This document shows, one piece after another, positions 5,773 to 13,388 of a stretch of 26,755 nucleotides of DNA (the first letter of the stretch is position 1; every line of letters starts with the position of its first letter). The DNA is from Candidatus Latescibacterota bacterium. Lineage in GTDB: Bacteria; Latescibacterota; UBA2968; UBA8231. The stretch is from the NCBI GenBank assembly GCA_022827165.1, contig JAJDTN010000124.1:1-26755 (forward strand), given 5' to 3'. Under the pieces are notes generated by a model that saw only the letters and a program-made list of their open reading frames with translations, had not been told where the DNA came from and did not search any database. The translations under genes and the position numbers were made by a program.

Positions 5773-8172
5773 ATGTCCACCGAGCACTCCGCAGCCGATC
5801 CCGGCGCCTCCGACGCACCAACGGGTGTCCACCGTCTGGAAGACCTCCTTGCCCAGGTCGAAGGGCGCGGATACCAGCGCAACGGCCACGACGAGGTCCT
5901 GCAGCGCGCCGCCGACGCCCAGACCTATTACGGCGACAACGACCTGGCCATCGACGTGCTGCGCTCCAAGTACCTGGCGCCGGGCGAGACCGGGCCGCTG
6001 CAGATATGGGATCGCGTCGCCCGGGCCATGGCCTCTGTCGAGGCCGATCCCCAAGCCTGGTACGACCGCTTCTTCTCCCTGCTGATCGACTTCAAGTTCA
6101 TCCCCGGGGGGCGGGTGATGCACGGCGCCGGCCGCGACGAGGCCAAGCGCAAGCCGACCCTGTCGAACTGCTACGTCATCCCCATACAGGAGGACAGCCT
6201 CGAGGGCATCTACACCTGCCTCAAGGAGTCGGCCCTCGTCTACCGCACCGGAGGCGGCGTCGGCACGGACCTGTCCATCCTGCGGCCCAAGGGCGCGCCG
6301 GTGAACGCCACCGTCGACCAGTCGCCGGGGTGCACGGCCTTCATGAACCTCCTGTCGGAGAGCACCAACGCCGTCTCCCAGGCCGGACGCCGGGGGGCGC
6401 TCATGCTCACCCTGCGCGTCGACCATCCCGACATCCTCGACTTCATCACCATCAAGAACGACGCCAACCGCACCAAGGTGCAGTACGCCAACATCAGCGT
6501 GCTCATCACCCACGAGTTCATGCAGGCCGTCATCGACGACACCGACTTCGACCTGCGCTGGAGCGGCAAGGTCTACCAGACGCTGAGGGCCCGCGACCTG
6601 TGGAACAAGATCATCACCAACGCCCACGCCAGCGCCGAGCCCGGGATCATCTTCTGGGACACGATGCGGGAGTATCACAACGTCGAATACGCCAACCCGC
6701 TGGTGAGCACCAATCCTTGCGGCGAACAGCCCCTGGCCTCGTACACGGCCTGCAACCTCGGCAACCTCAACCTGGCGAAGTTCGTCGGCGAGGACGGACA
6801 GATCGACTACGGGGATCTGGCCGAGTCGGCCCGGGTGGCGACGCGGTTCCTCGACAACGTCATCGACTACAACATGCCCAACCACGCCCTCCCGAAGATC
6901 GAGGAAGCGGTGGCCTCCGACCGGCGCGTGGGGCTGGGCATCACGGGTCTGGCCGATGCCCTGGTGCTCATGGGCCTCAAGTACGACTCCGACGAGGCCC
7001 TCGGGGCGGTGGACAAGATCATGCGCACCATCTGCCACTGCGCGTACGAGACATCGATCGACATCGCCCGCGAGAAGGGCCCCTTCCCGCTCTTCGATTG
7101 GGAAGGGGTGTCCCGGAGCCGGTTCGTGCGGGACCTGCCGAGGGCGATGCAGGACCGCATCCGCGAGCACGGGCTGCGCAACTCCACCCTGATCACGGTG
7201 CCGCCGGTGGGGACCGGATCGATCGTCGCCCAGACCTCGTCCGGCGTGGAGCCGATCTTCTGCACCAGCTACAAGCGGCGCGTGAAGCAGGAGGACGGCG
7301 AGAGCTTCCGCGAATACAAGGTCTACCATCCCCTCGTGCGCGACCTCTTCGGCGACGACGAGAACCTGCCCGGCCATGTCGTGACCGCCCACGACATCGA
7401 CCCCTACTTCCGTGTCCGCATGCAGGGCGCGATCCAGCGCTACACCGACAGCTCGATCTCGTCGACGATCAACCTGGCCGAGGAGACCTCGGTGGAGACG
7501 GTGGCCGACATCTACGTCACCGCCTACAAGGAGGGCCTGAAGGGCGTCACGGTGTACCGCGAGGGCTGCCGGCAGGGGATCCTGCAGACGGAGAAGCAGG
7601 AGGAGGAGCCTTCCGAGGCGGCGGAAGACGCCGCCGACGGTGGAGCGGGCGCGCATCCGCGCCGGAGGCCGCCGGTCACCCGCGGCGTCACCGAGCGGGT
7701 GAGCACCGGCGAGGGCAACATCTTCGTCACGATCAACGAGGACGAGCACGGGATCTGCGAGATCTTCAGCACCATAGGGAAAGCGGGGGGCCATGCGGCG
7801 GCCCAGTCGGAGGCGATCAGCCGGTTGATCTCCATCGCCCTGCGCTCGGGCATCGATCCGCAGGAGATCATCGGTCAGCTCAAGGGGATCTCCGGACCGA
7901 ACCCGGTGTGGGAGAACGGCGAGCTGATCCTGTCCACGCCGGACGCCATCGGCAGGGCCCTGGAGCGGTACCTGCACCGCCGGGACGGCGGCGACATCCC
8001 GCACCCCGTGCAAGGGGGCTCCCAGGCCGTCGAGAGGGGTCCGCGGGCCCCGGCGGGCGGGGGCGGTCCGGCGAGTCCGGCGAGCGTGGCCACCTGCCCC
8101 GAGTGCGGCTCCACCGTCTCCCACGAGGCCAGTTGCCTGACCTGCAAGCACTGCGGGTGGTCGAAGTGCTGA
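5773..8172 (+). CDS. nrdJ: Adenosylcobalamin-dependent (class II) ribonucleoside-diphosphate reductase
   Basis: 799 residues. It reduces ribonucleotides to deoxyribonucleotides using adenosylcobalamin to make the thiyl radical, so it needs no oxygen and no NrdB-type subunit. Active-site residues are readable: C133 (LSNCYVIP) and C327 (YTACNLGNLNL) as the redox pair, and C316 in the finger loop NPCGEQPL with N314 and E318. The 11-residue spacing between C316 and C327 is that of known NrdJ proteins. There is no N-terminal ATP-cone, so the overall-activity site is absent. After an acidic linker (about 605-640) comes a TSCPD-type domain (FVTINEDEHGICEIFSTIG), a Gly/Pro-rich linker and a C-terminal cysteine cluster (C775, C778, C788, C791, C794, C799), likely a zinc ribbon plus thiol-shuttle cysteines. 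Controlled by the NrdR boxes upstream. Confidence 0.97.
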   Translation: MSTEHSAADPGASDAPTGVHRLEDLLAQVEGRGYQRNGHDEVLQRAADAQTYYGDNDLAIDVLRSKYLAPGETGPLQIWDRVARAMASVEADPQAWYDRFFSLLIDFKFIPGGRVMHGAGRDEAKRKPTLSNCYVIPIQEDSLEGIYTCLKESALVYRTGGGVGTDLSILRPKGAPVNATVDQSPGCTAFMNLLSESTNAVSQAGRRGALMLTLRVDHPDILDFITIKNDANRTKVQYANISVLITHEFMQAVIDDTDFDLRWSGKVYQTLRARDLWNKIITNAHASAEPGIIFWDTMREYHNVEYANPLVSTNPCGEQPLASYTACNLGNLNLAKFVGEDGQIDYGDLAESARVATRFLDNVIDYNMPNHALPKIEEAVASDRRVGLGITGLADALVLMGLKYDSDEALGAVDKIMRTICHCAYETSIDIAREKGPFPLFDWEGVSRSRFVRDLPRAMQDRIREHGLRNSTLITVPPVGTGSIVAQTSSGVEPIFCTSYKRRVKQEDGESFREYKVYHPLVRDLFGDDENLPGHVVTAHDIDPYFRVRMQGAIQRYTDSSISSTINLAEETSVETVADIYVTAYKEGLKGVTVYREGCRQGILQTEKQEEEPSEAAEDAADGGAGAHPRRRPPVTRGVTERVSTGEGNIFVTINEDEHGICEIFSTIGKAGGHAAAQSEAISRLISIALRSGIDPQEIIGQLKGISGPNPVWENGELILSTPDAIGRALERYLHRRDGGDIPHPVQGGSQAVERGPRAPAGGGGPASPASVATCPECGSTVSHEASCLTCKHCGWSKC

Positions 8173-8220
8173 ACCGCAATCCCTTGTGAGCGCGAGCCGA
8201 ATGGACTCGATCGCCGGCGC

Positions 8221-8259
8221 GGCACCGTCACCCGGAGTGGCGGTGCCGTTGTCGTTCTG
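8221..8259 (+). terminator. Terminator-like hairpin after nrdJ
   Basis: GGCACCGTCAC (8221-8231), loop CCGGA, GTGGCGGTGCC (8237-8247): an 11-bp stem with one T-G wobble, followed by the T-rich GTTGTCGTTCTG. It lies between nrdJ and the convergent metallo-hydrolase gene. Confidence 0.6.
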
Positions 8260-8280
8260 ATGCCTCGGGTGGGTGCGGTG

Positions 8281-9039
8281 CTACGAGACCTCGAGGGTAA
8301 GGCCGTCGTACGCCAGCTCCACCGCCGCCGGGAGGTAGTCGTTGGTCGCCTGGTGGTCGAGATCGTGGGCGATGTGGGTGAAGTAGGCCTGGCGCGGGGC
8401 CAGCTCGGCCACGACCTCGAGGGCTTCGTCCACGGTGAAGTGGGTGGGATGGCCCTTGTGACGCAACGCGCCGAGGACGAGGACGTCGAGACCGCGCAAC
8501 TGGCTCATCGCTTCGTCGGGAATGGCGTTGCAGTCGGTCACGTAGGCGAACCGGCCGATGCGGAAGGCGAGCACGGGCAGCCGTCCGTGCATGACGGTCA
8601 CCGGTTGGATGCGCAGGCCGAAGAGCTCGAGTGCTCCCTCGATCGGATGGAGGGACATGCGCGGCACCGCCTGGGCCCAAGCCGAATCGAAGGCGTAGTC
8701 GAAGACGCGGGTTATGCGGTCGAGGGTGGGTCGGTCGCCGTAGACGGGGATCGGCTCGTCGCGCCCGAAGCAGTAGGAGCGCACGTCGTCGAGGCCGTGG
8801 AGGTGATCGGCATGTCCGTGGGTGAAGAGCACCGCGTCGACGCGCCGCAGGTCGTGGCGCAGCGCCTGGGTGCGCAGGTCGGGCGGCGTGTCGACCAGGA
8901 TCGACCGGTGCAGGTGCTCGATGGCGATGGCGCACCGCAGGCGTTTGTTGCGCGGGTCGGTGGAGGTGCAGACCCCGCAGTCGCAGGCGATGCGAGGCAC
9001 GCCGACGGAGGTGCCCGTGCCGAGGAAGGTGACGCGCAT
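8281..9039 (-). CDS. MBL-fold metal-dependent hydrolase, PhnP-like
   Basis: 252 residues. It has the metallo-beta-lactamase fold of the PhnP/cyclic-phosphodiesterase group: N-terminus MRVTFLGTGTSVGVP, a cysteine cluster CDCGVCTSTDPRNKRLR resembling the PhnP zinc site, the metal motif H74-G-H76-A-D78-H79, Asp in VTDCNAIP and later His residues in HKGHPTHFT and YFTHIAHDLDH. Members cleave phosphodiesters such as cyclic phosphoribose, but the substrate cannot be fixed from sequence. The frame stays open upstream through map; I set the start at ATG 9039 because it gives the canonical N-terminus and overlaps the map stop by one base (TGATG), suggesting translational coupling. Confidence 0.87.
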   Translation of the reverse strand: MRVTFLGTGTSVGVPRIACDCGVCTSTDPRNKRLRCAIAIEHLHRSILVDTPPDLRTQALRHDLRRVDAVLFTHGHADHLHGLDDVRSYCFGRDEPIPVYGDRPTLDRITRVFDYAFDSAWAQAVPRMSLHPIEGALELFGLRIQPVTVMHGRLPVLAFRIGRFAYVTDCNAIPDEAMSQLRGLDVLVLGALRHKGHPTHFTVDEALEVVAELAPRQAYFTHIAHDLDHQATNDYLPAAVELAYDGLTLEVS

Positions 9040-9881
9040 CAGGCTCTGTCCGCGGCGCCCTCGGGCGGGGCCTCCGCCCTTCCCGGGGTTTGCCTGCAGA
9101 CCGGACGGGAGTCGGCGGTGGCCGTGGCCGCCATGTCCGGGGACAGGGTCAGCAGACTGGGTCCGTCCTCGGTGACGGCCACGGTGTGCTCGAAGTGGGC
9201 GGCGAAGGAACCGTCCTTCGTGCGCGCGGTCCAGCCATCCTCGTCGACCACGATCCCGGATTGTCCGAGGCTGAAGATCGGCTCGATGGCGAGGACATGG
9301 CCCGCCCTCAGAGCGGGGCCGCGTCCCGGGGGTCCATGATTCGGCAGGTGGGGATCCTCGTGGAGGTGACGGCCAATGCCGTGGCCGCCGAACTCGCGAA
9401 TGACGGAGACGCCTCCCGCCGCGGCGGCGGACTCGATGGCGTGAGAGATGTCCGACAGGCGATTCCCGGGCCGGGCGGCGGCCACCCCCGACTCGAGGGC
9501 GGCCCGAGTCGTGTCCACCAGGCCTCGCACCGGCCGGTCCACCTGGCCGAGGGCGATGGTGAAGGCGCCGTCGCCGAACCACCCGTCGAGCTGCACGCCC
9601 ACGTCGACGCAAAGCAGGTCGCCCGCTTGCAGGGGTTCGGGGCGCGGCAGGCCGTGCACCGCCTCGTCGTTGACGGAGGCGCAGATCGACGCGGGAAAGC
9701 CGTGATAGCCTTTGAAGGCCGGCTCCCCGCCCCGGTCGCGGATCGTGGCCTCCGCCAGCTCGTCGAGAAGGAGTGTGGACACACCGGGCGCAGCCGCGGC
9801 CTCGACAGCGGCCTGCACCTGGTGAACGACGGCGCAGGCCGCGCGGATCCCGTCGATTTCGCTGGGGCTGCGGCGATGCAA
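9039..9881 (-). CDS. map: Methionine aminopeptidase, type I
   Basis: 280 residues. It removes the initiator methionine from nascent proteins. All five metal ligands are present: D93 (CVDVG), D104 (WFGDGAF), H167 (FGGHGIG), E200 (AIEP) and E231 (EHTV); H76 (NDEAVHG) is the catalytic histidine. The N-terminus (HRRSPSEIDGIRAACAVVHQV) matches type I enzymes and requires a TTG start at 9881, since no ATG or GTG is suitably placed; AAGG lies just upstream. Beyond the catalytic domain (about residue 250) there is a non-conserved Ala/Pro-rich tail of about 30 residues. The stop overlaps the metallo-hydrolase start. It is divergent from topA. Confidence 0.94.
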   Translation of the reverse strand: MHRRSPSEIDGIRAACAVVHQVQAAVEAAAAPGVSTLLLDELAEATIRDRGGEPAFKGYHGFPASICASVNDEAVHGLPRPEPLQAGDLLCVDVGVQLDGWFGDGAFTIALGQVDRPVRGLVDTTRAALESGVAAARPGNRLSDISHAIESAAAAGGVSVIREFGGHGIGRHLHEDPHLPNHGPPGRGPALRAGHVLAIEPIFSLGQSGIVVDEDGWTARTKDGSFAAHFEHTVAVTEDGPSLLTLSPDMAATATADSRPVCRQTPGRAEAPPEGAADRA

Positions 9882-10022
9882 GCGCCTTGGTCCTGGTGGA
9901 TGGAAGGGGTGACTTTCGAGGCGTTACCAAACACGGGGAGAGACCCCATCTCGTCAAGGAGGGTGCCCGCAATCGCGACAGCCGCGGGCGAGACCCGTCC
10001 CGGGAGAGGGCTCGGGCCCTCG

Positions 10023-10050
10023 TTGCGGATCACCCGGCCCCTGGTTATCT
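10023..10050 (+). promoter_or_regulatory. Candidate promoter of topA
   Basis: TTGCGG at 10023-10028, 16-bp spacer, TTATCT at 10045-10050. The predicted RNA would start near 10057, just ahead of the hairpin at 10064-10101, leaving a leader of about 95 nt before topA. The rest of the 270-bp map-topA gap (9882-10022) shows no gene. Confidence 0.4.
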
Positions 10051-10063
10051 TGCGAGACCGGCG

Positions 10064-10113
10064 GCCCTGGGCGGGGCGCATTCGGCCCCGCCTCTCAGGG
10101 CCGCGTCCTTTTT
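10064..10113 (+). terminator. Terminator-shaped hairpin in the topA leader (possible attenuator)
   Basis: GCCCTG (10064-10069) and GGCGGGGC (10070-10077) pair with GCCCCGCC (10085-10092) and CAGGGC (10096-10101), a 14-bp stem with a TCT bulge and a 7-nt loop; a T5 run follows at 10109-10113. It reads as an intrinsic terminator on the plus strand, yet the only visible gene upstream on that strand is over 1.8 kb away and topA begins 40 bp later. Confidence 0.5.
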
Positions 10114-10152
10114 GCTCCGAAACTCCGAACGAAGCGGATCCCGCAATCCTCC

Positions 10153-12387
10153 ATGGGTAAGTCACTCGTCGTCGTGGAGTCGCCGGCCAAGGCGACGACC
10201 ATCAACAAGATCCTCGGCCGCGACTTCATCGTGAAGTCGTGCATGGGGCACGTCCGCGATCTGCCGCCGAAGGAACTCGGCGTCGACGTGGACAAGGACT
10301 TCATGCCCCGCTACGTGACCATCCGGGGGAAGGGCAAGATCCTCACCGACCTCCGGCGAGCGGCGCAGAGGGCGGACACGATCTACCTGGCGACGGATCC
10401 CGACCGCGAGGGCGAGGCGATCGCCTGGCACGTGGCGCAGGCGATCTCGGGCAAGGAGGGCGAGGTCAAGCGGATCCTCTTCAACGAGATCACGCCCAAG
10501 GCGGTGCGGGAGTCGATCAACCGGTCCGGCGTCCTCGACCTGTGCAAGGTCAACGCCCAGCAGGCCCGGCGCGTCCTCGACCGCCTCGTGGGCTACGAGA
10601 TCAGCCCCCTCCTGTGGAAGGTCATTCACGCCGGCCTGTCCGCCGGGCGGGTGCAGTCCGTCGCCCTGCGCCTGATCTGCGAGCGCGATGCCGAGATCGC
10701 CGCCTTCGAGCCCCAGGAGTACTGGTCGATCGACGCCCTCCTCGGCCACGCCACCGACGACGGCGAGGTCGCCTTCAAGTCGCGCCTGCTGCAGTACAAG
10801 GGCGAGAAGCTCGAGATCCCCGACCAGGAGGCGACCGACCGCATCACCGCGGCCCTGCGGGAATCGACCTTCACCGTCAAGTCGATCAAGCACCGCGAGC
10901 AGCGGCGGCGGGCAGCGCCTCCCTTCATCACCAGCACCCTTCAGCAGGAGGCGGCCCGCAAGCTGAGATTCTCGGTGAAACGCACCATGGCCGTGGCCCA
11001 GCAGCTCTACGAGGGCATCGAGCTCGTGGGCGAGACGGTGGGGCTCATCACCTACATGCGCACCGACTCGGTGCGCGTCGCCGACGATGCGATCGCGGAG
11101 GTGCGGGCCGAGATCGGCACGCGCTTCGGCAAGGAGTACGTGCCCGGGAAGCCGAACGTCTACAAGACCCGCCGCGGCGCCCAGGACGCTCACGAGGCGA
11201 TCCGCCCCACCTCGGTGGAACGCTCTCCGGAGGAGATGAAGTCCCGCCTGTCCCCTGATCAATGGCGGCTCTACGAGCTGATCTGGAAGCGCTTCGTCGC
11301 CTCCCAGATGGAACCCCAGGTGATGAACATCATCAGCGTCGACATCGCCGCCGGCCACTACCTGCTGCGGGCCACGGGCTCGCAGGTGAAGTTCCCCGGG
11401 TTCACCATCCTCTACACCGAGAGCAAGGAGGAGGAGGACGAGGAGGAGAGCACCCAGGTGCCCGCCGACCTGTCCGAGGGCGAGACCCTCGCCCTGAAGA
11501 AGCTGCTGCCCAGGCAGCACTTCACCAAGCCGCCGCCGCGCTACTCCGAGGCGTCGCTGGTGAAGGAGCTGGAGGCCAAGGGCATCGGCCGGCCGAGCAC
11601 CTACGCCCAGATCATCTCCACCCTGCAGGACCGGGAGTACGTGGAGAAGATGGACAACCGCTACTTCGAGGCCACCGAGCGCGGCCAGACGGTCAACAAG
11701 CTCCTCGTGGCTACCTTCCCCAACATCTTCGACGTGGCCTTCACGGCGCGGATGGAGGACGAGCTCGACCGCATCGAGGACGGCCGCGAGGACTGGGTCG
11801 ACTCGGTGCGCCAGTTCTACGGCTCGTGGAAGGGGTCCCTCGAGGAGGCCAACGCGCGCCGCAGGGAGCTGAAGCAGTCCCTCCAGGAGGAGACCGACAT
11901 CCTCTGCCAGGAGTGCGGACGCAACATGGTCGTTAAGTGGGGCCGGAACGGCCGCTTCCTCGCCTGTCCGGGGTACCCGCAGTGCAAGAACACGAAGCCC
12001 CTGGAAGAACAGCGCGAGCAGGCGGAGACCGACGAGATCTGCGACCGGTGCTCGAAGCCCATGGTCGTGAAGACGGGGCGCTACGGCCGCTTCCTCGCCT
12101 GCTCCGGGTATCCCGACTGCCACAACGTCAAACCCTTCTCCCTGGGCATCTCCTGCCCCGACTGCGAGGAGGGCGACATAGTGGAGAAGCAATCGCGCAA
12201 GGGGAAGGTGTTCTTCGGCTGCAACCGCTACCCGAAGTGCAAGTTCGCCAGCTGGGACAAGCCGGTGGACGGCCCCTGCCCCCAGTGCGAGGCCCCCCTG
12301 CTCTACGAGAAGGCCAGCCGCACCGGTCCGCCCTCCCTCCACTGCAAGGTCTGCGACAGCCGCTTCGAGAACACCCAGGCCGCCTGA
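10153..12387 (+). CDS. topA: DNA topoisomerase I
   Basis: 744 residues. Type IA topoisomerase that relaxes negative supercoils. It opens with the Toprim domain (KSLVVVESPAKATTINKIL with E9; DPDREGE at 82-88 chelating Mg2+). The catalytic tyrosine is Y301 in GLITYMRTDSVRV. The toroidal core includes YSEASLVKELEAKGIGRPST. The C-terminus carries four zinc-ribbon-like repeats from C585 to the end: CQECG...CPGYPQC, CDRCS...CSGYPDC, CPDCE...CNRYPKC and a shorter CPQCE...CKVC. The ATG at 10153 is preceded by CAATCCTCC, which is not a ribosome site and in fact resembles the anti-SD; translation start may depend on the leader. A XerC-like gene follows after 27 bp. Confidence 0.97.
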   Translation: MGKSLVVVESPAKATTINKILGRDFIVKSCMGHVRDLPPKELGVDVDKDFMPRYVTIRGKGKILTDLRRAAQRADTIYLATDPDREGEAIAWHVAQAISGKEGEVKRILFNEITPKAVRESINRSGVLDLCKVNAQQARRVLDRLVGYEISPLLWKVIHAGLSAGRVQSVALRLICERDAEIAAFEPQEYWSIDALLGHATDDGEVAFKSRLLQYKGEKLEIPDQEATDRITAALRESTFTVKSIKHREQRRRAAPPFITSTLQQEAARKLRFSVKRTMAVAQQLYEGIELVGETVGLITYMRTDSVRVADDAIAEVRAEIGTRFGKEYVPGKPNVYKTRRGAQDAHEAIRPTSVERSPEEMKSRLSPDQWRLYELIWKRFVASQMEPQVMNIISVDIAAGHYLLRATGSQVKFPGFTILYTESKEEEDEEESTQVPADLSEGETLALKKLLPRQHFTKPPPRYSEASLVKELEAKGIGRPSTYAQIISTLQDREYVEKMDNRYFEATERGQTVNKLLVATFPNIFDVAFTARMEDELDRIEDGREDWVDSVRQFYGSWKGSLEEANARRRELKQSLQEETDILCQECGRNMVVKWGRNGRFLACPGYPQCKNTKPLEEQREQAETDEICDRCSKPMVVKTGRYGRFLACSGYPDCHNVKPFSLGISCPDCEEGDIVEKQSRKGKVFFGCNRYPKCKFASWDKPVDGPCPQCEAPLLYEKASRTGPPSLHCKVCDSRFENTQAA

Positions 12388-12414
12388 TGCGGGCGGCGTG
12401 ACCGCCGCTCATCC

Positions 12415-13380
12415 GTGAACCCCCCGACCCTGAGCCCGCATACCGCCGTCGAGACGGGTATCGAGCTCTTCCTCGCCTCCCTGGCCGAGGCCGGCCCCTT
12501 CGGCCGGTCCCCCCTCAGCCCCGGGACCCGGCGCGCCTATGGCGTCGACCTCGACCAGTTCTCCCGCTTCCTGCACACCCGGGTCACCGCGCCCACCGTG
12601 GCCAACGTCCCCGCCGAGGCGGTGGCCGCCTTCGCCGGGCATCTGACCGAGGCGGGACGGTCGCCGCGCACCGTGGCCCGCAAGCTCGCCGCCGTGCGCC
12701 GCCTGTTCCGCTTCCTGGGGTCGCAAGGGGTATGCCCTTCCGATCCCTCCGCGGGGGTCCGGCCCCCCGCTCCGTCCGCCGACCCGGCTCCCCCCACCCC
12801 CGAGGAGATACGCGCCCTGCTGGCCCTTCCCGAGCGCGGCTCCTTCACCGGCGCCCGGAACCGGGCCCTGCTGGAGTTGATCTACGGCGGCGGGCTGCGG
12901 CTCTCGGAAGCGGTGAACCTGAACCTGAGCCACCTGGGCCTGGCCGATGGCCGGCTGCGCATCGCCGGCGCCAGCCCCCGCGCCGTGCCCCTGGGGACCC
13001 AGGCGGCGGAGGCGCTGCGGGCGTACCTGCTGCGCCGCGCCGAGATGCTCCTGACCCGCGAGATCTCCTCGGTCGACGCCGGCGCGCTCTTCGTCAGCGC
13101 CAAGGGCCGCAGGCTGCACCCGCGCTCGGTCCAGCGCATCGTCGACCGCTACCTGCGCCACCTGGAGGCGCCGCCGGGCCGGCCGCACGCGGGACCTCCC
13201 CGCCACCGGGGCACCGGCCAGCTGCGCGCCGCCTGCGCCCGGCACCTGGTCGAGGCGGGGGCCGACCCGGGCCTCGTCTCCGCCCTCCTCGACCGCCGGA
13301 CGGCGGCCTCCGACCCGGACCGCGGCCGGGACATCTCCGAGCTCACGGCCCGCTACCGGCAGGCCCACCCCCGGGCCTAG
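12415..13380 (+). CDS. Degenerate XerC-like tyrosine recombinase (catalytic residues lost)
   Basis: 321 residues, intact frame. The N-terminal SAM-like core-binding domain (about 15-105, LSPGTRRAYGVDLDQFSRFL) and C-terminal catalytic fold (about 127-321, ending YRQAHPRA as in XerC) are both recognisable. Of the six catalytic positions, Arg I is kept (R162, GGGLRLSEAVNL) and Arg II is kept (R271, GQLR). The His before Arg II is G268, the LLGH histidine is R294, the strand lysine is missing (AGASPRAVPL), and the nucleophilic Tyr falls on D302/R303 with no tyrosine nearby except the structural Y314. It should bind DNA or partners but not cut. It sits 27 bp after topA, the usual xerC position. 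GTG start; no clear ribosome site. Pro/Ala/Arg-rich composition. Confidence 0.85.
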   Translation: MNPPTLSPHTAVETGIELFLASLAEAGPFGRSPLSPGTRRAYGVDLDQFSRFLHTRVTAPTVANVPAEAVAAFAGHLTEAGRSPRTVARKLAAVRRLFRFLGSQGVCPSDPSAGVRPPAPSADPAPPTPEEIRALLALPERGSFTGARNRALLELIYGGGLRLSEAVNLNLSHLGLADGRLRIAGASPRAVPLGTQAAEALRAYLLRRAEMLLTREISSVDAGALFVSAKGRRLHPRSVQRIVDRYLRHLEAPPGRPHAGPPRHRGTGQLRAACARHLVEAGADPGLVSALLDRRTAASDPDRGRDISELTARYRQAHPRA

Positions 13381-13388
13381 CGGTCCCC

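Noticed and set aside
4861..8151. A very long open frame (about 1,096 codons) on the minus strand across nrdR and nrdJ
   Set aside because: It is the antisense of two certain genes; its composition is repetitive Val/Gly/Asp/His-rich text typical of GC-rich antisense frames and no motif is seen.
9040..9972. Upstream extension of the MBL-hydrolase frame
   Set aside because: It overlaps map completely in another frame and adds no recognisable sequence; MRVTFLGTGTS at 9039 is the canonical family start.
10162..12342. 726-codon minus-strand frame opposite topA
   Set aside because: Antisense of topA, whose Toprim, active-site tyrosine and zinc ribbons are all readable on the plus strand.
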